64,000 bases of DNA, taken from positions 3,162,001-3,226,000 of the forward strand of contig NZ_CP036402.1 in the NCBI RefSeq assembly GCF_004322855.1. The letters are read 5' to 3'. Positions 1 through 8,458 of this stretch are shown here, in pieces. The notes under the pieces were generated by a model. The model saw only the letters and a program-made list of their open reading frames with translations, had not been told where the DNA came from and searched no databases. Origin of the DNA: Egibacter rhizosphaerae. GTDB lineage: Bacteria > Actinomycetota > Nitriliruptoria > Euzebyales > Egibacteraceae. A program made the position numbers and the translations under genes. Position 1 is the stretch's first letter, and each line of letters begins with the position of its first letter.

Positions 1-1481
1 GCGTCGCGGGCGGTCCCCGACCCGCCCGCTGGGGGCGGTTTGCCCACGCTGCCGATGCCGAGGTCCTCGCCGGGCACCCACCGTTCCTCGAACAGCTCGC
101 CGACCAGCGCGGCCACCTCGCCCGGGCGGTCGGTGAGCCGCGCGGCGCGCTGGACCGCGCGGGTGCTCACGGCCTCCACCGTCCCGTGGGCGTCGGGAGC
201 CATCCCCGGGACGACGACGTGCAGGGCGCCCACCCGGTGGTGGGCGAGTCGCTCGCGGACGCGCACCAGGGCGTCCGGGGCCGTGCGGACCGCCGGCGGC
301 ACCGTGAGGCGGATCGGCGTGTACGGGTGCGTGGCCGACCAGGTGGCGGCATCGGTCACGGTGACCCGGTCCTGGCCGGCCATCCACAGGTCGAGCCGCT
401 CGCGCACCGGATCACCGGCCGGCGCGGTCACCCCGATCGCGACGTCGGCGGTGTCGTTGGCGAGCAGCGACTCGATGCAGCGCAGGGCCTCCTCCTCGGT
501 CGTGGTGGCCTCGCTGACCGGCACCTCCGCCGCGAGGTAGGGCACGGCGAACGCCCGGCCGGGAACCGAGCGGCGGTAGTTGCGCGCGGGTGCGTGGTTC
601 GCGATGACCGGCAGGCGCCGGGTGATCGCCGCGTCGCGGGACGCCTGGTCGTCGAGGTGGCGGGGGCCCTGGTGCCAGCTGTGCGCCTCGCGGTCGGGTA
701 CCAGCACGGCCCCGCGAGTGAAGAGGCGGTAGCCGAAGATCGTGTCCTCGCAGCCGCGGATGCCGAACACCGGGAAGCCGCCGACCTCCCGGAACAACCA
801 CGACGGGACCGCGATCGACGACCCCACCGCGACGCGCCAGAGGTCCCCCCGAGGCTCCCGCAGTTGGTCCGTCTCGCCGAGCAGCTTCTCGATCCAGTCG
901 TGGTCCTGCTGCTCGCGGCCCTCGACGAGCGCGGCGACCCCGCCGTCGGCGGCCGCCCGTGTGACGTCGTCCGCGCCGATGTCCGCGAAGTCGACGAAGG
1001 TGCGGAATCCCATCGTGACCGCGTGGTCGATCGTGTGGTGCCAGCGCGCGTGGGCCTCGACGTGGTGCGGGTCGAGGACCACGTCCGCGTCGACGAACAA
1101 CAGGATCTCGCCGGTGGCCGTGAACCCTCCGGTGGACCGGGCCTTGCCCGCCCCGAAGCCCTCGTTGACCTGACGGACCGCACGGACCGGTACGTCCCCG
1201 GCGAACGCCGGCACGTCGAGCGGCGGGTCGCTGCCGTCGTCGACGACCACGATCTCGAGCAGCTCGGGCGGGTAGCGCTGCGCCGCGAGCGAGGCGAGCG
1301 TCAGCGGCAGCTCGTCATGGTCGCCGTAGGCCGGCACGACGAGGCTCACGGTCATGGTCGGGGTCCACGAGCCCAGCGGCGGCACGGACAGCTGGTCCCA
1401 GCGATTGTGGGCGACCCGGGGCTGGTCCGACGCGGGGCCGGCGACGGTCGCCGGTACCGGCGCGGCGGCAGGTATGCTCAT
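1..1481 (-). CDS. GT2 family glycosyltransferase (3' end outside window)
   Basis: Probable cytoplasmic glycosyltransferase that transfers a nucleotide-activated sugar onto a surface polymer. The reading frame runs from an ATG at 1479-1481 to the window edge, so the C-terminus is missing. Seen: a GT-A fold with VSLVVPAYGDHDELPLTL, the acidic motif VVDDGSDPPLD, the metal-binding LFVDADVVLDP, and the acceptor-site motif GIRGCEDTIFGYRL. The tail has FEERWVPGEDLGIG, which closely matches FGERWVAGEDVGVV near the end of the GT2 protein at 12006-13514, so the two are paralogues. It is divergent from the methyltransferase-like gene with only 5 nt between the start codons, and probably has a leaderless mRNA. 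The donor and acceptor sugars cannot be read from the sequence. Confidence 0.85.
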   Translation of the reverse strand, partial: MSIPAAAPVPATVAGPASDQPRVAHNRWDQLSVPPLGSWTPTMTVSLVVPAYGDHDELPLTLASLAAQRYPPELLEIVVVDDGSDPPLDVPAFAGDVPVRAVRQVNEGFGAGKARSTGGFTATGEILLFVDADVVLDPHHVEAHARWHHTIDHAVTMGFRTFVDFADIGADDVTRAAADGGVAALVEGREQQDHDWIEKLLGETDQLREPRGDLWRVAVGSSIAVPSWLFREVGGFPVFGIRGCEDTIFGYRLFTRGAVLVPDREAHSWHQGPRHLDDQASRDAAITRRLPVIANHAPARNYRRSVPGRAFAVPYLAAEVPVSEATTTEEEALRCIESLLANDTADVAIGVTAPAGDPVRERLDLWMAGQDRVTVTDAATWSATHPYTPIRLTVPPAVRTAPDALVRVRERLAHHRVGALHVVVPGMAPDAHGTVEAVSTRAVQRAARLTDRPGEVAALVGELFEERWVPGEDLGIGSVGKPPPAGGSGTARD

Positions 1482-1495
1482 CGCCCGTGATGCTA
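1473..1495. promoter_or_regulatory. Overlapping divergent leaderless promoters
   Basis: On the plus strand TATGCT (1473-1478) lies 8 nt before the GTG at 1487. On the minus strand TAGCAT (read from 1495 to 1490) lies 8 nt before the ATG at 1481. Both fit the actinobacterial TANNNT -10 box at leaderless spacing. No good ribosome binding site precedes either start. Each -10 box lies inside the first codons of the opposite gene. The motifs are seen; their function is inferred. Confidence 0.5.
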
Positions 1496-2608
1496 CCCGC
1501 TGCCTCCGGTGCCGGTGACGCCGACGGGACGCCGCCGGACTGGCGTGCCGCGGTCGACGCCGCACTCGCCCGTCAGCCGGATCCGCGCGCCGACGTGCCC
1601 GCCCTCCTGGCGGGGGAGGTCGGCGCACCGGCCGAGCGGGCCTCGGCCGCCGCCGCGGTCGACTGGCTCGCCGCGCAGCTGCCGACCGGCGGCCGCGTCG
1701 TCGATCTGGGCAGCGGCGGTGCGGTCGGCGTCACCGCGGCGCGCCGCGGCGCCGACGTGCTGGTGCTGGTGCCGGACGCCGGCGCCCGCCGCGCGGCCGA
1801 GGCAGCCTGCGATGCCGAGCCCGGGGACGTCGGCGACCGCATCGAGATCCGTGAGGGCACGCTCACCGAGCTCGCGGCCTCCGGGCCCCCGGCCGCCGAC
1901 GTCGTCACGGCGCTCGATCCGTCGCTCGACGCCGACGGTCGGGCCGCGACCGCCACGCTGCTCGGCCCCGACGGCCGGGTCGCGGCGGCCGGCGTGGCGC
2001 CGCACGACCTGATCGCCCTGGCCGGCGAGTGGGCCATCGACGAGCACGCCGTCGCCCACGCGCGGTTGCGCGTCCTCGCGCGCCCGGGCGTCAAGCCCCC
2101 CTCATCGGCGGACGCGGCGGTGGACGCGGCGGTGGACGCGGCGGTGGACGCCACGCTCGCACCGCTGCTGGCCGACGCGCTCGCCGAGGCCCAGGCCGAG
2201 ACGTGTGAGTTGCGGGTGGCCGCCGAACAGGCCGTCCTCGACGCCGAGGACCGCGACTGGACGGTCGCCGCCGCGCAACAGCGGGTGGCCGACGCCGAGC
2301 AGCGGGCCCGGGACGAGCGCCGCCGCGCCGACCGCGCCGAACGGCGGGCCGAGCGCGCGGAGCAGGCCGCGGCCCCGGCGCCCGCCGACCGGGCGGTGCG
2401 CGAGGCCGAGGCCGCCCGCGAGCGCGCCATGCGCGACCTCGAGCGTGAGCGCTCCCGCCGCCGGGCAGCGGAGGACAAGCTCGAGCGCGTGCGACAGCGC
2501 CGCTGGTGGCGCCTCGGCGAGTTGCTGGCCGCGGCGCGACGCAGCCCCCGGGCGCTGCTGCGCCTGCCGGTCGATCTCGCCCGCCTCGCCCGCGGGGGCC
2601 GGGCGTGA
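1487..2608 (+). CDS. SAM-methyltransferase-like protein with C-terminal coiled coil
   Basis: 373 residues from GTG 1487; an ATG at 1490 is equally possible. Residues about 60-200 look like a class I SAM-dependent methyltransferase fold, with motif I as RVVDLGSGGAVGV. The usual later motifs are weak, so activity is uncertain. A short repeat (DAAVDAAVDAAVDA, a 12-bp DNA duplication) leads into a long Arg/Glu/Ala coiled coil at about 235-335. The basic-aromatic tail RRWWRLGELLAAARRSPRAL resembles tails found on actinobacterial glycan-cluster proteins and could bind membrane or partner enzymes. The stop overlaps the GTG of the next gene (GTGA), so the two are translationally coupled. Likely role: modifying or organising the glycan being assembled. 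The role is inferred from context. Confidence 0.7.
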   Translation: MMLPAASGAGDADGTPPDWRAAVDAALARQPDPRADVPALLAGEVGAPAERASAAAAVDWLAAQLPTGGRVVDLGSGGAVGVTAARRGADVLVLVPDAGARRAAEAACDAEPGDVGDRIEIREGTLTELAASGPPAADVVTALDPSLDADGRAATATLLGPDGRVAAAGVAPHDLIALAGEWAIDEHAVAHARLRVLARPGVKPPSSADAAVDAAVDAAVDATLAPLLADALAEAQAETCELRVAAEQAVLDAEDRDWTVAAAQQRVADAEQRARDERRRADRAERRAERAEQAAAPAPADRAVREAEAARERAMRDLERERSRRRAAEDKLERVRQRRWWRLGELLAAARRSPRALLRLPVDLARLARGGRA

Positions 2609-3678
2609 CCGGGCGCTCGGGATCCGCGCGCCGTGCGAGCCCGAGCTGGGAGGCGTCCCGACCGGTGCGGGTCGCGGCGAGCGCGTTCGACTTCAAGTTC
2701 TTCGAGCCCGTGGACGCCGCGCTGCGCGACGCCGGCGGCGTGCTCCGCTACGACCGCTGGTTCGGGCTGGCCGAGCACGACCCCGCCCGCAGTCGGTCGC
2801 TCGCGCGCTGGGCCGACGTCCTGTTCGCCGAGTGGTGTCTCGACAACGCCGTCGTCGCCGCCCGCGAGCGCCGCGACCGCCAGCGACTGGTCGTGCGCTT
2901 CCACCGCTTCGAGTTCGACCGCGACGCTCCGGCGCGGCTCGACGCCGATCGGGTCGACCTGATCGCGTTCGCGGGCCCGCACTTCCGCGACGCCGCCGTC
3001 GAGCGCTTCGGCTGGCCCGACGAGAGGTGCCTGTGGGTGCCCAACCCGGTGGACGTGGAGGCATTCACGACCGGCAAGACCGCCGCGGCCGGACGCACCC
3101 TCGGACTCCTCGGCTGGGAGCGCCAGCTCAAGCGCCTCGACCGCGCCCTCGACCTGCTGGAGGCGCTGCTCGAGGTCGACCCCGGCTGGCGGCTGCGGTG
3201 CAAGGGGCAGCATCCGGCGGCCGTCGACTGGGTCTGGCACGACACCCCACAACGCCGCTGGTTCGAGGCGCAACTCGACCGCATCGCGTCGAGCGACCGC
3301 CTCGCGCGCGCGGTCCGCTTCGACGGGTTCGGCCCCGTCGCCGACTGGCTGCGCGACGTGGGCTGGATCCTCTCGCCCTCCGACGTCGAGAGCTTCCACC
3401 TCGCCGCCGCCGAGGGCATGGCCTCCGCCGCCGTCCCGGTGATCTGGGAGCGGCCCGGTGCCCAGCAGGTCTTCCCCGCCCGTTGGGTCCACCACGACAC
3501 GGAGGCGGCCGCCGCCGCGGTGTGGCGCGCCGCCGACGAGGACACGCGGGCCTCGCAGGCGCGGGAGGCGCGCGCGTTCGTGGCCGAACGTTACGACCGG
3601 CCGCGGCTCGCGCGCGTGTGGCAGGAGCTCGTCCTCGGCGCCGCGCCCGCTCACCCGGCCCGGACCTCGGAGGGCTGA
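2605..3678 (+). CDS. GT-B (GT4-like) glycosyltransferase
   Basis: 357 residues from GTG 2605, which overlaps the preceding stop as GTGA; this coupling decides the start over longer in-frame options. Seen: a C-terminal Rossmann half beginning LGLLGWERQLKRLDRALDLL (typical of group 1 transferases) and the nucleotide-sugar motif LSPSDVESFHLAAAEGMASA, the equivalent of the family EX7E loop. The N-terminal half contains VRFHRFEFDRD and WVPNPVDVEAF. There is no membrane segment, so it is probably a cytosolic or peripheral enzyme adding a sugar to a lipid-linked or polymeric acceptor. It sits between a methyltransferase-like protein and a sulfotransferase, 4 nt from the latter. Substrate unknown. 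Confidence 0.8.
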   Translation: MTGRSGSARRASPSWEASRPVRVAASAFDFKFFEPVDAALRDAGGVLRYDRWFGLAEHDPARSRSLARWADVLFAEWCLDNAVVAARERRDRQRLVVRFHRFEFDRDAPARLDADRVDLIAFAGPHFRDAAVERFGWPDERCLWVPNPVDVEAFTTGKTAAAGRTLGLLGWERQLKRLDRALDLLEALLEVDPGWRLRCKGQHPAAVDWVWHDTPQRRWFEAQLDRIASSDRLARAVRFDGFGPVADWLRDVGWILSPSDVESFHLAAAEGMASAAVPVIWERPGAQQVFPARWVHHDTEAAAAAVWRAADEDTRASQAREARAFVAERYDRPRLARVWQELVLGAAPAHPARTSEG

Positions 3679-3682
3679 CCGC

Positions 3683-4471
3683 GTGGCCGCCCCCGATCCC
3701 CGGCAGCTGCCGACGTTCGTGATCATCGGCGCGATGAAGAGCGGGACCCAGAGCCTGCACCACTACCTCGGGGCCCATCCGGACGTGTTTGTCACGCAGC
3801 CCAAGGAGCCCAACTTCTTCAACCTGAACGAGCCGAGCGAGCAGGCGCTCGCCGACTACGGCGCGCGGTGGTTCGCGGGCGGGGAGGATGCGATCGCCCG
3901 CGGCGAGGGCAGCGTGAACTACACCAAGCGCCACCGACAGGGGGCGAGCGCCGAGCGACTCGCCCGAGCGCTGCCGCACGTGCGCCTCGTCATGCTCATG
4001 CGCGACCCCGTCGACCGGATCCGCTCGCACTATCGGCACGGCGTCGCCGCCGGGCGCATCCGGGAGCCGATCGCCGACGCGCTCGCGGCGTCGGACAACA
4101 TGGTCCTCACGAGCCTGTACGCGTGGCAGCTCGAGCCCTACCTGGAGCGGTTCCCGCGGAGCCAGATCCACCTGGCGACCGCTGAGCGGCTGCGCGCCGA
4201 ACCCGACGCGGTGGTCGGCGAACTCTGCCGGTTCGTCGGGGTCGACCCCGCGCGCGCCCCGGCCGTCGAGGGCGAGCGGCACCGCTCGGACGAGAAGCCG
4301 TCACCGGACCTGTTCACCGAGCCCGGGCGGTTCCGACGCGCTCGTCCGATCGACACGTCGGGGGAGCTGCCGCGACGCGTCGCGCGTCGCGTGCGGCGTC
4401 GCCTGCTCCCCGACGTGCGCCGCGTTCGGGAGCTGCTCGGCGACGAGGTTGACGCCTGGCGCCTCGTGTAA
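3683..4471 (+). CDS. PAPS-dependent sulfotransferase
   Basis: 262 residues from GTG 3683, 4 nt after the previous stop. It transfers sulfate from 3'-phosphoadenosine 5'-phosphosulfate to, most likely, a sugar hydroxyl. The 5'-phosphosulfate loop is near the N-terminus as FVIIGAMKSGTQSL (the KSGT core). The 3'-phosphate motif is LVMLMRDPVDRIRSHYRH, with the conserved Arg and Ser. The order and length fit the bacterial Sulfotransfer_1/3 families. The gene closes a four-gene operon (methyltransferase-like, GT-B, sulfotransferase), which points to a sulfated surface glycan. The C-terminus is unusually Arg-rich. It converges on the bipartite GT2 gene with 31 nt between stops. Confidence 0.88.
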   Translation: MAAPDPRQLPTFVIIGAMKSGTQSLHHYLGAHPDVFVTQPKEPNFFNLNEPSEQALADYGARWFAGGEDAIARGEGSVNYTKRHRQGASAERLARALPHVRLVMLMRDPVDRIRSHYRHGVAAGRIREPIADALAASDNMVLTSLYAWQLEPYLERFPRSQIHLATAERLRAEPDAVVGELCRFVGVDPARAPAVEGERHRSDEKPSPDLFTEPGRFRRARPIDTSGELPRRVARRVRRRLLPDVRRVRELLGDEVDAWRLV

Positions 4472-4502
4472 TCGGAGCGTCCCCTCGGCCGGTAGCGACG
4501 CG

Positions 4503-6368
4503 TCACCCCCCGGCGTCGGGCGCGTCGGGCCTGTCGTCGGCGGCGCAGTCGGCGGTCGCGAGCGCGAGCCCGTCGCCGATCCAGCGGGCACCTTCGGCGA
4601 GCTCGGCGTCCGCGACGTGCCAGGTGTGGCCTCGGTCGTGGCGCTGCACGACGTGGCCGAACCCGTGCGTCCGGTAGACGACCCCGCCCCAGCGCTGCAC
4701 GTCCGCGACGAGTCGGCGGTCCTCGGTGCGGTCCACGGCATGGAAGCCGCCGACCGCGTCGAGGTCCGCGCGACGGATCGTGAGCGTGTTGCCGGCGATG
4801 AGGCGGCTCGGCGCCTCGTAGCGGTCGTTCACCCGCTGGACCGTGAGGTCCGAGCCCGCGAGGTAGTAGAACTCGGCGCCCTTGCCGGCCAGCGTCGCGC
4901 CGCCCGTCTCGAGCGCGGCGACGAGGTCGGCGACGTGGTCGGGTCCGTACCAGTCGTCGTCGTCGATCTTGGTGACGATCGCGCCGCTCGCGGCGGCGAC
5001 GCCCCGGTTCAGGGCAGCGCCCAGCGGGAGCTCGGGGTCGACCCGAACGGTCGTGATCGGGACGTCGAGCCCCCCGGTGTCGGGCTCGGTTCCCTCCCAC
5101 GCCGGACCGTGGAGCACGAGGACGCACTCGAGCGGCCGGTGGGTCTGCGCGGTGAGCTGGGCGCGCACGTGCGGCCAGAACTCGGGGCGGCGCGTCGCGC
5201 AGACCGCCGAGACCGCGGTGGACTCGGCGCGGCGCAGCCCCAGGTCGGCCGCGCGGGCGTCCCACCAGCCGCCGACCTCGTGGGCGCGGAGGACGGCGCG
5301 ACGCAGGCGAACGCCGTGGCGCTGGCGGATGACCTCGCGCCGTGCGTGCGCCCCGCGCGGGTCGCCGGCGTCCGCGGGCTCCGCCTCGAGCAGCGGCGCC
5401 GGCGGGTGGCGGAGCAGCTCCGCGACGGGCGGCGCCAGCAGGCCGGCGACCGCGTCCGGCAGGTCGGGGGCGACGACCGGCGTCCCGGCCGCTCCGAGGC
5501 GCACCAGGGTCGCGGCCGCGGTGGGGGCGTCGGCCGCGAGATCGTCGGTGACGTCGTGGATCGGTGCGTCGCGTCCGGCGGGGGCGATCGCGTTGAAGGG
5601 GACCGGCGCCGGGCCCGGCGGGACGAGCGCGGTGACGCGGTCGGCCCAGCCGGGCGACGGCGCGCCCACCGACAACACGAGGGCGCCGGCGGCGACGGCG
5701 GTGTCCACCGCCTCGAGAGCCGATGGCGCAGCGGGCGCATCCGGACCGAGCAGCACGACGTCGGGGGAGGCGCGGCGCAGCGCGGCCGGGTCGTCGATCC
5801 AGGCCGCGTCGACCCCCACCGCGTGCGCCAGACCGTCCACCCACGCACCCGCGCTGCCGTGGATGGCCACCCTCGGACCGGCCCGCTCGGGGGAGGTCTG
5901 CCCCGTGGTGTGTCCGGCGATGGCCAGCAGCGCGCCGGCCCACGCCATGGGGTCGCTCGCGCGGCGCAGCGTGAGGTCGACGCCGGGCAGGCCGTCGACC
6001 GTGACGCCGCGCGCGTCGGCGGGTTCCAGCCCCGCCTCGGCGGCGACCTCGACGAGCTCGTCGACCCGTCCCGCGCCGCGCAGCCCCCGCAGCACGCACA
6101 CGCGCGCGTCGCCGGCACGGTGCAACGCCGGGGCGAGCAGCTGGCGCCACCGGGCGTGTGCGGCGGTCAGCAGGACCGCGAGCCGGTCGCCGTCGGCCAC
6201 CGCGCGCAGCTTGCCCCGCGCGTCCGCGGCGGCGAGGTCGATCGGAGGGACGGTGACCGTCAGTGCGGCCTCGCCCAGCCACGTGCGCAGGCGCGGGAGG
6301 TCGTCACCGGCCGCGACGACGAGGTCCCCGTCCACCGTCGCCGATGCGGGGCGTCGGTCCTCAGCCAT
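4503..6368 (-). CDS. Bipartite glycosyltransferase: N-terminal GT-B-like region plus C-terminal GT2
   Basis: 621 residues from ATG 6368. Upstream GGGGAG with 8 nt spacing selects this start; the ATG overlaps the end of the preceding gene by 8 bp. The C-terminal ~230 residues are a GT2 domain: CATRRPEFWPHVRAQL, VLVLHGPAW, and the core KIDDDDWYGPDHVADL, where the acidic run would bind metal and sugar nucleotide. The ~380-residue N-terminal part has a segment (RQRHGVRLRRAVLRAH) recalling the C-terminus of CgeB-like GT-B proteins. It may be a degenerate or second transferase domain; that is inference. The same architecture occurs in the genes at 6361-8424 and 13699-15840, so this is a locally expanded family. 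It is probably the second gene of a two-gene operon. Confidence 0.8.
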   Translation of the reverse strand: MAEDRRPASATVDGDLVVAAGDDLPRLRTWLGEAALTVTVPPIDLAAADARGKLRAVADGDRLAVLLTAAHARWRQLLAPALHRAGDARVCVLRGLRGAGRVDELVEVAAEAGLEPADARGVTVDGLPGVDLTLRRASDPMAWAGALLAIAGHTTGQTSPERAGPRVAIHGSAGAWVDGLAHAVGVDAAWIDDPAALRRASPDVVLLGPDAPAAPSALEAVDTAVAAGALVLSVGAPSPGWADRVTALVPPGPAPVPFNAIAPAGRDAPIHDVTDDLAADAPTAAATLVRLGAAGTPVVAPDLPDAVAGLLAPPVAELLRHPPAPLLEAEPADAGDPRGAHARREVIRQRHGVRLRRAVLRAHEVGGWWDARAADLGLRRAESTAVSAVCATRRPEFWPHVRAQLTAQTHRPLECVLVLHGPAWEGTEPDTGGLDVPITTVRVDPELPLGAALNRGVAAASGAIVTKIDDDDWYGPDHVADLVAALETGGATLAGKGAEFYYLAGSDLTVQRVNDRYEAPSRLIAGNTLTIRRADLDAVGGFHAVDRTEDRRLVADVQRWGGVVYRTHGFGHVVQRHDRGHTWHVADAELAEGARWIGDGLALATADCAADDRPDAPDAGG

Positions 6369-8424
6369 CGTGCGGACTCCCCGTCGCGGCCCGGGCTGGA
6401 CCGGGTCCCGGGTCGGCGTCGCGGTCGGCTCCCGGTCGACCATCGACCCCCGGGGCGAGGGCGGGATCCCGCTGGGGGGAGCGCTCGGGGTCCCGCTGGG
6501 GGCCGAGGTCGGGATCGCGGTCAGGGTCGAGGTCGGCGGCCACCCGCGCGAGCCCGCGCCACTGGGCCCGTGCACGCGAGAGGAAGTAGTCGGTGCCCGC
6601 GGTCCAGGTCGCATGCCCGCCGTGGCGGTTGACGACGAACTGCAGCGCGTGGGTCCGGTAGGGCCGCTCGCCGGTCCGCTCGACGGCCTCGACGAGGCGT
6701 CGGTCGACCGCCCGCCCGTGCGGGGCGAAGCCACCGAGCGCATGCAGATCCGCCCGGTGCAGCGTCAGCGTGGCACCGCTGACCGCGTCGCTGAAACGGT
6801 CGCTGCCCGGCGCGCGGCGCACGGTCACGTCGCGGGCCGCCAGGTAGACGAACTCCGCGGACTTGCCCGCCAGCGGCGCCCCGCTCGTCCGCAGCGCCCC
6901 GACGCAGTCGGCGAGGTGGTCGGGGCCGTACCAGTCGTCGTCGTCCATCTTCGACAGGACCGGCCCGTCCGCGGCTCGTGCCCCGAGGTTGAGCGTCGCG
7001 CCGAGCGGCTCGGTGGCGGCGGCCTCGACGACGACGAGGTCGATGTCGTCACCGAGTGGCGACGTGTCCATCTCGGTGGCGGCCCGCGCCGCGGCCGGCC
7101 CGTGGGCGACGAGCACGACCTGCAAGGGCCGGTACCGCTGGGTCGCCACCTGGCGGACGGCGTGGTCCAGGAACTCCGGGCGCGCGGTGGCGAGCAGCAC
7201 GCTGACCGCCGGTGGGTGCTCGGGCTCGAAGCCCGCGGTCGCGAGCCGCGCACGCAGCGCGGCCGCCGGGTGGTGCTCGTCGTGCACGACGCGGCCCAAC
7301 CGCACGCTGGCTCGCTCGCGGACGTCGGCGTCCGCGAGATCGGCACGGTTGGCGGCATCCAACGCGGCGAGGGTGCGCTCGCCGACGTGCGCCCGCCACC
7401 GCGCGTCCCCGTCGACCGCGGCGATCCACCCGCGCGCGGCGGCCTGCACGACGGTCGCCGCGATCGCGCGGTCGGACGCGCCGGCGGCCAGCACCGACAG
7501 CGCCTCCCAGTCCTCGGCCCCCCCGGGCAGGGGCTGCCCTGCCCAGACGGTGACGCGGCCGGGACGGGAGGCGGGTCGGTACGCTACCCGGTCACGGTCG
7601 GGGTCGAACGTCACGGGCTCGTCCCGCTCGTCGATCCGCAGGAGGGGGATCGCCGCGGAGTGGGCGGCGTGCTCGGTCCCGGCCCTCAGGGCCGGGTCGG
7701 GGTGGCCGTCGTCGAGCAGCACGGCGTCCGGTCGGCGCCACCCCCGATCGCCCCAGTCGGGCGCCCACCGGGGATCGGCGTCCCGGTCGACCACGCGCGA
7801 CCAGCCGCGCGCGGCCGCCCGTGCCGCCGGTCCCACCGCCGCGAGACGCGGCGCCTGCGGGGCCAGGCGCGCGGCCCGCGACACCGCGTCGACCGCCCAC
7901 GCGTACGGCTGCGGCTGCGGCGCCCGCACGAACCCCGCGACCACCCGCCCACCCAGGTCGATCCGCACCGCGTGGCCCTGATCGGCCCCGGCGGGCCCGG
8001 GGGCGCCCGCCATCCGGGCCAGTGAGGCCTCCGACCCGGACGCCGGGCCGGGGGAGGGCTCGTCGGGCGCCCGGCCGAACGGGCCAGAGGAGGGCTCGTC
8101 AGGCGTCCCGCCGAACGGCTCGGGCGGGGGGAGCAGCACCACCGGGGCGCGGTGCGCGCGCAGGAGCCGCAGCACGTCCAGCGTGGCGGCAGTACGGCCT
8201 CCCCCGGCGAACACGAGCACGCCGGTGGTGGCGGGGACGGCCCGCAACCGGGCCCGCCATCCCGGGTCGTCGAGGCCGATGGCCGCCTCGACCTCCTCGA
8301 TCGCCGCGCACAGCCGCTGCGCGGAGGCCGCGGACGTCGCGACGACACGCCAGGGCCCGCGGGGCAACAGTTCGCCGAGGGCGCAGGCGGTCGGTGGCGC
8401 GTCGTAGGCTTGCGGCGCTTGCAT
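6361..8424 (-). CDS. Bipartite glycosyltransferase, paralogue with Asp/Pro-rich tail
   Basis: 687 residues from ATG 8424, preceded by GAGG at suitable spacing. GT2 core: LLATARPEFLDHAVRQVA, VVLVAHGPAA, and KMDDDDWYGPDHLADCV. An N-terminal segment LDDPGWRARLRAV matches LDEPGWAARLAAV in the paralogue at 13699-15840, confirming common ancestry outside the GT2 domain. A Pro/Gly/Ser/Glu-rich linker at about 105-140 contains a short duplication (PDEPSSGPFGRAPDEPSPGP). The last 50 residues are a DPxRDP-type low-complexity repeat. It is first in an operon with the gene at 4503-6368 (8-bp overlap) and divergent from the GT2 gene at 8459, with 34 nt between starts. Sugar specificity unknown. Confidence 0.8.
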   Translation of the reverse strand: MQAPQAYDAPPTACALGELLPRGPWRVVATSAASAQRLCAAIEEVEAAIGLDDPGWRARLRAVPATTGVLVFAGGGRTAATLDVLRLLRAHRAPVVLLPPPEPFGGTPDEPSSGPFGRAPDEPSPGPASGSEASLARMAGAPGPAGADQGHAVRIDLGGRVVAGFVRAPQPQPYAWAVDAVSRAARLAPQAPRLAAVGPAARAAARGWSRVVDRDADPRWAPDWGDRGWRRPDAVLLDDGHPDPALRAGTEHAAHSAAIPLLRIDERDEPVTFDPDRDRVAYRPASRPGRVTVWAGQPLPGGAEDWEALSVLAAGASDRAIAATVVQAAARGWIAAVDGDARWRAHVGERTLAALDAANRADLADADVRERASVRLGRVVHDEHHPAAALRARLATAGFEPEHPPAVSVLLATARPEFLDHAVRQVATQRYRPLQVVLVAHGPAAARAATEMDTSPLGDDIDLVVVEAAATEPLGATLNLGARAADGPVLSKMDDDDWYGPDHLADCVGALRTSGAPLAGKSAEFVYLAARDVTVRRAPGSDRFSDAVSGATLTLHRADLHALGGFAPHGRAVDRRLVEAVERTGERPYRTHALQFVVNRHGGHATWTAGTDYFLSRARAQWRGLARVAADLDPDRDPDLGPQRDPERSPQRDPALAPGVDGRPGADRDADPGPGPARAATGSPHDG

Positions 8425-8458
8425 TCAGCTGGCCTCGATCCCGCGAGGGTGTTGCCCC

